Assembly (NCBI GenBank): GCA_024689605.1
Contig: JAILDD010000019.1
Span: 1 to 13,434, forward strand
Direction: 5' to 3'
From: Lachnospiraceae bacterium
Lineage (GTDB): Bacteria; Bacillota_A; Clostridia; Lachnospirales; Lachnospiraceae
DNA: 13,434 bases
Positions 8,899-13,434 of this stretch are shown in pieces. Both the position numbers and the translations under genes were made by a program. How positions within the stretch are numbered: position 1 is the first letter of the stretch; the number at the start of each line of letters is the position of its first letter. The notes beneath the pieces are model-generated. The model saw only the letters and a program-made list of their open reading frames with translations, did not search any database and was not told the origin of the DNA.

Positions 8899-8935
8899 AA
8901 AAAATTCAAATAAATCTTTTTCTGTGTTCTTTGTC

Positions 8936-9418
8936 TCAGTCTTCCATGCATTTCTGCAGGGCCAGCGTGCCCGTACGTGCCACTTCTACTATGCTTACCT
9001 GAGCTAACATGCTTATCATAAGCTGTATCTTTTCCGGGGTACTGCAGATCTGCAGCATCATAAGGTTCTCGGACATATCGACGATCTCCGCACCCATCAC
9101 CTCACAGATTTCCATTATCTCACGTCTGTTAGTTTTATTATATTTGACCTTCATGAGCATCAGTTCCCTTGTGATGGCCCGGCTCTCATCGAAGGTCTTG
9201 ACCTTTATAACATCCAGCTTTTTATTGAGCTGCTTTTCAATCTGCTCCAATGTCTGCTCCGAGCCGCTGCTTAAGATCGTCATCATCGACACATGACTGT
9301 CGTCTGTCTCACCTACAGCAAGGGAGTTTATATTATATCCCCTCCTGGAAAAGAGGCCTGCCACCTTCCAGAGAACACCGCTTCTGTTTTCAACCAGTAC
9401 CGAAAATATCCTTTTCAT
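8936..9418 (-). CDS. ilvN: Acetolactate synthase regulatory (small) subunit, first copy
   Basis: A 160-residue ACT-domain small subunit directly after ilvB. With ATG at 9418 the N-terminus MKRIFSVLVENRSGVLWKVA aligns residue-for-residue with E. coli IlvH, so N11, G14 and N29 of the valine site are in place. The position of E. coli S17 is a tryptophan here. The C-terminus ends VARTGTLALQKCMED and lacks the (T/S)RG motif seen in E. coli and in the second copy, so the C-terminal domain has diverged. A GTG two codons upstream is possible, but AGGAGG is only four bases from it and ten from the ATG. The gene starts 15 bases after the ilvB stop, with its ribosome site in that gap. The tight linkage suggests this copy is the cognate partner of IlvB. 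Confidence 0.93.
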   Translation of the reverse strand: MKRIFSVLVENRSGVLWKVAGLFSRRGYNINSLAVGETDDSHVSMMTILSSGSEQTLEQIEKQLNKKLDVIKVKTFDESRAITRELMLMKVKYNKTNRREIMEICEVMGAEIVDMSENLMMLQICSTPEKIQLMISMLAQVSIVEVARTGTLALQKCMED

Positions 9419-9433
9419 TTGCACTGTTCCTCC

Positions 9434-11044
9434 TTAAACCAGATCCATGGGATCTATCAGGCACTCACAGAGACATGAATCCTCATCCGACAGAAATCCC
9501 TCTATCTGCTTTTCCACATCTTCCATATCCGCTATCAGCATATATTTCATATCATAAGCCTTTGCAATATGCTCAAGATCAGGTGCTTTATTCAGTTCAA
9601 CCATAGCATAACGGTCCTTTAATGAAAAATGCTGGTACTGACGGACCATTCCCAGATAGCCGTTCCTCATCACGACTATCTTAACCTTTATGTCATACTG
9701 CTTCATTGTGGCAAGCTCCATCATGGACATCTGGAACGAACCGTCTCCGCAGACCGCAACGACCTGACGGCCTGATGCATACTTTGCTCCTATGGCTGCA
9801 GGTATGGAATATCCCATTGTCCCCATACCTCCGCTGGTCAGAAACCTTCCTTTTCTCACGATATGATTCCTGCACGACCATATCTGATTCTGACCCACAT
9901 CAGCCACGTATACCGCATCATCCTTCATCTTCTGTGAAAGCATTCTCACAAATAAAGCAGGATCCACATATCCCGGATGATTGGGCCTGATAACCTTAAG
10001 GTCTTTCTTATATCCGTCGAGTTCTTTTATCCATGCGCTATAGTCGCCGTCTATTTCATATTCTGCCATATCAGCAAGGATGTGACCCGCATCACCGACA
10101 ATAGGAATGGTAGCACCGGCATTCTTCCCTATCTCAGCAGGGTCCACATCAATATGGACAAGAACCGTATTTTCCGTAAGTACCTCTGTCTGATTGACTG
10201 CACGATCTGCCACTCTTGCACCTATCATGACGATCATATCAGCTTCACGCATGGCCCTGTTGGCCGCGGGTGCGCCATTATTGCCCACCATTCCGTAATA
10301 CAGAGGGTGTTCCGTTGGCAGGACGCCGATACCCATCATCGTAGAAACAACAGGTATCTGATATTCCTCTACAAGTTCTTTGAGCTTAGTTGCCGCATCT
10401 CCCAGATGGATACCACCCCCGGCACAGACAAGAGGCTTTTTTGCTTTTTCAAATTCGTGTATAACTTTCTTTATCTGAAGTGCATTCCCTTTAACTGTCG
10501 GCTTATAAGTACGGAGCTTTACTTCATCGGGGTATTCGAATTTCTTTACCTCCGCTTTCTGTATATCCATAGGAAAATCAATAAGCACAGGGCCGGGACG
10601 TCCTGAATTTGCAATATAAAATGCCTCTTTCACAATCCTCGGGATCTCATTCGGATCCTTAACAAGATATGAATATTTTACAAAGCTTTCCACAGCTCCT
10701 GTAATATCTGCCTCCTGAAAAACATCAGATCCGATTAGTTCCGAACTCACCTGTCCGGTTATGCAGATCATTGGAATGGAATCTGCAAAAGCCGTAGCTA
10801 TTCCTGTTATAAGATTGGTAGCCCCGGGGCCTGATGTTACGGCACAGACAGCGGACCGTCCGGTAACCCTTGCCATTCCGCTTGCCATATGTGCAGCATT
10901 CTGCTCTGTCCTTACCAGCACAGTTTCTATTTTCGAGCTGTAAAGCGCATCATAAAAAGGACAGATTGCCACACCCGGATATCCGAATACACTTTTCACA
11001 TTTTCCTGTTCGAGACATTTTACCAGAGCCTCAGCACCGTTCAT
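9434..11044 (-). CDS. ilvB: Acetolactate synthase catalytic (large) subunit
   Basis: This thiamine-diphosphate enzyme joins two pyruvates to acetolactate, or pyruvate and 2-ketobutyrate to acetohydroxybutyrate. At 536 residues it is slightly short for the family (about 550-575) but complete. The N-terminal PYR domain has FGYPGVAICPFYDAL at 20-34 and the catalytic Glu47 in RTEQNAAHMASG. TSGPGATN at 70-77 and the FAD-binding middle domain follow. The C-terminal PP domain has GDGSFQM at 433-439 with the closing Asn461 (RNGYLGMVRQYQ), the Mg/ThDP motif. The FAD-type arrangement and adjacent small subunits indicate the anabolic AHAS, not the catabolic AlsS. ATG at 11044 has GGAGGT six bases upstream. 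The first gene of the operon, it is divergent from a lipoprotein gene with a palindrome between them. No T-box fits in the 123-base upstream gap. Confidence 0.97.
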   Translation of the reverse strand: MNGAEALVKCLEQENVKSVFGYPGVAICPFYDALYSSKIETVLVRTEQNAAHMASGMARVTGRSAVCAVTSGPGATNLITGIATAFADSIPMICITGQVSSELIGSDVFQEADITGAVESFVKYSYLVKDPNEIPRIVKEAFYIANSGRPGPVLIDFPMDIQKAEVKKFEYPDEVKLRTYKPTVKGNALQIKKVIHEFEKAKKPLVCAGGGIHLGDAATKLKELVEEYQIPVVSTMMGIGVLPTEHPLYYGMVGNNGAPAANRAMREADMIVMIGARVADRAVNQTEVLTENTVLVHIDVDPAEIGKNAGATIPIVGDAGHILADMAEYEIDGDYSAWIKELDGYKKDLKVIRPNHPGYVDPALFVRMLSQKMKDDAVYVADVGQNQIWSCRNHIVRKGRFLTSGGMGTMGYSIPAAIGAKYASGRQVVAVCGDGSFQMSMMELATMKQYDIKVKIVVMRNGYLGMVRQYQHFSLKDRYAMVELNKAPDLEHIAKAYDMKYMLIADMEDVEKQIEGFLSDEDSCLCECLIDPMDLV

Positions 11045-11079
11045 CTCGCCACCTCCCGAATACTTGAATAATCAAATGA

Positions 11080-11135
11080 GTTGTGATAAATTCACTTAAG
11101 TGAAACCTTGCGTTAAACAAAAAACTGTTCACAAC
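11080..11135. promoter_or_regulatory. Palindrome cluster between ilvB and the divergent lipoprotein gene (operator candidate)
   Basis: TTCACTTAAGTGAA at 11091-11104 is a perfect 14-bp palindrome. Nearby, GTTGTGA (11080-11086) and TCACAAC (11129-11135) form a 7-bp inverted repeat, and GTGA (11083-11086) also pairs with TCAC at 11092-11095 around five bases. The repeated GTGA/TCAC half-sites suggest binding of a dimeric regulator controlling ilvB, the lipoprotein gene, or both. I could not assign good -35/-10 boxes for either gene here, and the motif does not match the CodY box. The regulator is unknown. Confidence 0.45.
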
Positions 11136-11167
11136 ATAAAAAACATACATTGAAGGATTATTATATC

Positions 11168-11656
11168 ATGAAATTCAGCCTTAACCCATACAAAACATCA
11201 AAAAAGGGGCAAAAAAACCTATCACGCATAAACAGCATGCTTCTCCCCCTTATGCTTGTATTCATACTCATAACAGGCTGCTCAAACAAAAAAGATGTGG
11301 AAAACTACATTTCCAACATGACCACTTTTGTTTCCAATGTTGAAAAACTGTCGGTTTCCATAAATGCCATTGATCCCCAGTCCGACGGTGCCTCAACAGA
11401 CCTGCTCTTCTACCTTGACTATATGGATCAGACTTTCTCTCAGATGGCAGATGTAAAGCCTCCCAAGGGATATGAAAGCGTATCAGACATCTCACGCAGC
11501 GCAGCCACTTCAATGCGTAATGCAGTCCAGCTCTATCATGAAGTTTATGAAGCCGAAACCTTTGATGAAGAAAAGGAGGCACAGGCCAGAGCCAGCTATA
11601 ATTACGCTTTCGAGTGCCTCGGCCAGATGAGTGACATCCTGCAAAATAAACAATAA
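11168..11656 (+). CDS. Small secreted lipoprotein, unknown function
   Basis: A 162-residue protein and the only convincing plus-strand gene here. A long basic n-region (Lys/Arg through residue 20) precedes a hydrophobic stretch at about 24-36 and the lipobox LITGC with Cys38, so it is probably exported by Sec, lipidated and anchored outside the membrane. The mature part is hydrophilic, helical and acidic, beginning with Ser/Asn/Lys and containing no enzyme motif I recognise. ATG at 11168 follows GAAGGA by about ten bases; a TTG at 11150 would overlap that ribosome site and is unlikely. The gene diverges from ilvB and runs toward the PF06541 gene, ending nine bases before that gene's stop, with no clear terminator hairpin between. 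Function cannot be assigned. Confidence 0.82.
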   Translation: MKFSLNPYKTSKKGQKNLSRINSMLLPLMLVFILITGCSNKKDVENYISNMTTFVSNVEKLSVSINAIDPQSDGASTDLLFYLDYMDQTFSQMADVKPPKGYESVSDISRSAATSMRNAVQLYHEVYEAETFDEEKEAQARASYNYAFECLGQMSDILQNKQ

Positions 11657-11665
11657 GTCGTTTTG

Positions 11666-12562
11666 TCAGCTATTTTCCTCCCCGCTATCCGGTACAATTC
11701 CATCGTCTATGTCATTATCCGACAACTCATCAAAGGTATCTCCCGACTTTCTTGACAACACACGGCGCATCTGATCGATCATTCCCGGATACCTGGTAGA
11801 CTGGAAGTCCCTTACCGCCATCAGATAATGAGTTTCTACCTCCACGATCTTCTTGTTCACACCCTTTGCCATTACCACAAGCTTCTGGCCCCTGCGGACC
11901 ATACGAAATTTTTTAAGCTTCCCTGCCTTTGAATTGATCTTATCCAGCTGCTGCTCTGAATACTTATCTATGGCATCATAGATTTCCTTGCACTTTTTAT
12001 TCAGGTTGCACATGCTTATGGTAGTAAATACCGCATCGCTTAAGAACACTATCCATATGCCTATGGAAACATAATACCTGATATTAGGCGGAATCTGTGC
12101 CATAAGCCTGATTACAGCCGGATGATAGAGCTTTACCAGGAAGAGAATGGCCAATCCAAAGAAAACACCCGAGGGTACGCTGATACGTCCGTTTATATTA
12201 AGCGGATATGCACTGTAATCCCAGTACCTTGCGTTGAATACTTTTTCAAGTACCCAGCTTGTTATATACTCTACCGCACAAACCGTAAGGGATGAGACTA
12301 TCATTATCTTTATGGGGGATTCTATGCCCCGCAGGAGATAAAGATTAAGTATGGAGACCACTGCATAAATGGGACAGTACGGTCCGATAAAGCAGCCCCT
12401 GTTCATAAGCTTTCCCTGTTCAGCAATTGAATAAACCGTTGACTCATATATCCAGCCGGTAAAAGCATATATTAGCATCGCAATGGTTAACTGCGGAAAA
12501 TCCATTCCGCATACCATAAAGGGTGAAAGTGAAACTCCATCAGATAAATATTCCATTAACAT
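11666..12562 (-). CDS. PF06541 (CmpB-like) multi-pass membrane protein
   Basis: A 298-residue integral membrane protein of the family labelled 'putative ABC transporter permease' (PF06541); I recognise GWIYESTVYSI followed by the NRGCFIGPYCPIYA block and YITSWVLEKVFNARYWDYS, which are characteristic. About five hydrophobic helices lie near residues 18-37, 64-80, 85-105, 130-147 and 165-190. The last 100 residues are a basic then acidic cytoplasmic-looking tail ending in a Glu/Asp-rich stretch. Despite the family name no ATP-binding partner is encoded nearby, so a transport role is unproven. ATG at 12562 is nine bases after the stop of the HD-domain gene. The best Shine-Dalgarno, GGAGGA, is about 14 bases upstream, a long spacing that makes the exact start uncertain. 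Translational coupling to the upstream gene is likely. Confidence 0.85.
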   Translation of the reverse strand: MLMEYLSDGVSLSPFMVCGMDFPQLTIAMLIYAFTGWIYESTVYSIAEQGKLMNRGCFIGPYCPIYAVVSILNLYLLRGIESPIKIMIVSSLTVCAVEYITSWVLEKVFNARYWDYSAYPLNINGRISVPSGVFFGLAILFLVKLYHPAVIRLMAQIPPNIRYYVSIGIWIVFLSDAVFTTISMCNLNKKCKEIYDAIDKYSEQQLDKINSKAGKLKKFRMVRRGQKLVVMAKGVNKKIVEVETHYLMAVRDFQSTRYPGMIDQMRRVLSRKSGDTFDELSDNDIDDGIVPDSGEENS

Positions 12563-12571
12563 GATCTTTAC

Positions 12572-13066
12572 TCAAGTCCTCCAGGGGAAACGTCCCATAA
12601 CAGTCTCTTTTGCAGCACATATCTTATCCGCCAGACATAAGATAAGCCCTTCCTTTGTTTTAGGCGGCATCGGCGTAAGAGGGAACATATGATGCTTTAT
12701 CATATCAGACTCGATATGACTCAGCTCAAAATCCTTCTTTGCCTGAAGGAACGCCTTATGCGGATGCGTAAACCCATGTATCATATTAGCCATGGATTTT
12801 TCATGCCAGTCATAGAGAAAGTAATCATGAAGAAGTGCGCCCCTTATAAGGGACCTTTCATCAACTTTCAGGCCGAACTTCACCGCAAGAAAATATGCAG
12901 TGTATGCCACAGTGATGCAGTGTTCCTTAACCGTGGTATCGCCGTGCTGGATATAATTCGTCATTTCATCAAAACGTGAATCCTGACGTGTTTCTCGAAG
13001 CACATTCTTAAATATCTTAAGCTTTTCAGGCGGAAGGTGCCTTATGAAAAGATACCTTATTTTCAT
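12572..13066 (-). CDS. HD-domain (phosphohydrolase-type) protein
   Basis: A 164-residue cytoplasmic protein with the metal-binding HD fold: His49 in VKEHCITVAYTA, His80-Asp81 in ALLHDYFLYDW, His125-His126 in DMIKHHMFPL, and Asp147 in LCLADKICA. This spacing is that of metal-dependent HD phosphohydrolases. The substrate is not predictable; nucleotide or phosphoester hydrolysis is the general activity. ATG at 13066 overlaps the TGA of the upstream gene as ATGA, with AGGAAA about nine bases upstream, so translation is probably coupled. The gene lies between a hexapeptide-repeat protein and a PF06541 membrane protein, all with minimal spacing. Confidence 0.88.
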   Translation of the reverse strand: MKIRYLFIRHLPPEKLKIFKNVLRETRQDSRFDEMTNYIQHGDTTVKEHCITVAYTAYFLAVKFGLKVDERSLIRGALLHDYFLYDWHEKSMANMIHGFTHPHKAFLQAKKDFELSHIESDMIKHHMFPLTPMPPKTKEGLILCLADKICAAKETVMGRFPWRT

Positions 13067-13434
13067 CTATCTTCTTTCCTCACGACCTCGCCGTTCTTTT
13101 TGAAAATACAATTCTCGTGTATCACTCCGCGGACACAGGATGTAGGATATATATTTGTATGTCTGCCTATTACAGATCCCGGATTCAATACGGAATTGCA
13201 TCCGACCTCCACATAGTCTCCAAGCATTGCGCCAAATTTCTTAAGCCCCGTTTCTATATGGTCTTCTCCGTCCTTTACAACTACAAGTGTCTTATCACTT
13301 TTAACATTGGATGTAATTGAGCCGGCCCCCATGTGAGACTTATAACCCAATACGGAATCCCCAACATAATTGTAATGAGGAACCTGGACATTATCGAAAA
13401 GGATCACATTCTTAAGCTCGGTGGAATTTCCTAC
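13063..13434 (-). CDS. Left-handed beta-helix (hexapeptide) transferase-like protein, 3' part only
   Basis: The final 123 residues are visible; the gene begins beyond the window. The sequence shows imperfect hexapeptide repeats of the left-handed beta-helix fold, for example VGDSVLGYKSHMGAGS, then LGDYVEVGCNSVLNPGSVIG. This is the pattern at the C-terminus of GlmU-like UDP-N-acetylglucosamine pyrophosphorylases and related acyl- or nucleotidyltransferases. HYNYVGDSV followed by SNVKSDK is reminiscent of short Lachnospiraceae proteins annotated as UDP-GlcNAc pyrophosphorylase, but whether a nucleotidyltransferase domain is attached cannot be seen. Its TGA overlaps the ATG of the HD-domain gene. 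It is probably involved in sugar-nucleotide or cell-envelope metabolism; the precise substrate is unknown. Confidence 0.82.
   Translation of the reverse strand, partial: VGNSTELKNVILFDNVQVPHYNYVGDSVLGYKSHMGAGSITSNVKSDKTLVVVKDGEDHIETGLKKFGAMLGDYVEVGCNSVLNPGSVIGRHTNIYPTSCVRGVIHENCIFKKNGEVVRKEDR

Noticed and set aside
9977..10606. Long plus-strand ORF of 209 codons antisense to ilvB
   Set aside because: It is opposite the conserved ThDP enzyme, has Cys/His/Phe-rich low-likelihood composition and no ribosome site; a shadow frame.
11080..11135. CRP/FNR-type site from GTTGTGA and TCACAAC
   Set aside because: The arms are 42 bases apart instead of about 6-8, so it is not a standard CRP/FNR site, although the half-sites are noted as part of the operator candidate.
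11045..11149. T-box riboswitch or attenuator upstream of ilvB
   Set aside because: The gap is too short, no T-box core sequence is visible, and no terminator hairpin with a T-run occurs on the minus strand.

Overview
The window reads as a chromosomal segment of an anaerobic, moderately AT-rich Gram-positive bacterium, most likely a member of the Lachnospiraceae (Clostridia; Butyrivibrio/Pseudobutyrivibrio/Roseburia type). The basis is the overall protein style (a Y-family polymerase with a Firmicutes-type C-terminus, a TFIIB-type zinc-ribbon membrane protein, a PF06541 membrane protein), strong AGGAGG-type ribosome binding sites and the codon usage. I recognised these families by eye; no database search was possible. 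Nearly everything lies on the minus strand and genes are densely packed: no gap exceeds about 165 bases. I see no mobile element, CRISPR array, tRNA or rRNA.

Layout, high to low coordinates (the direction of transcription): (i) 13434-11666, a tight three-gene cluster: the 3' part of a left-handed beta-helix (hexapeptide) transferase-like protein, an HD-domain protein overlapping it by ATGA, and a PF06541 multi-pass membrane protein. (ii) 11656-11168, a small lipoprotein, the only plus-strand gene; it converges on the previous cluster and diverges from ilvB. The ilvB/lipoprotein intergenic region holds a perfect 14-bp palindrome and extra GTGA/TCAC half-sites. (iii) 11044-7061, a branched-chain amino-acid operon: ilvB, a first acetolactate synthase small subunit, an internal promoter candidate, a second and divergent small subunit, ilvC, then a strong intrinsic terminator. 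(iv) 6988-1662, a probable four-gene operon with gaps of 10-23 bases: a two-TM, HAMP-like/degenerate chemoreceptor-like protein, mnmA (tRNA 2-thiouridylase), a Y-family DNA polymerase, and a zinc-ribbon membrane protein. (v) 1596-1, a promoter, a DAHP synthase (first step of the shikimate pathway), and the 5' part of a small single-TM protein cut by the window edge.

Functionally the core is amino-acid biosynthesis: IlvB with a small subunit makes acetolactate or acetohydroxybutyrate, IlvC converts it to the dihydroxy acid of the Val/Leu/Ile pathway, and the DAHP synthase opens aromatic biosynthesis. The most unusual points are the two tandem regulatory subunits for one catalytic subunit, with a promoter candidate between them; the receptor-like protein with an altered MCP tip and almost no extracytoplasmic domain; and the palindrome cluster upstream of ilvB. 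I do not see evidence of a wholly novel defence or mobile system here.
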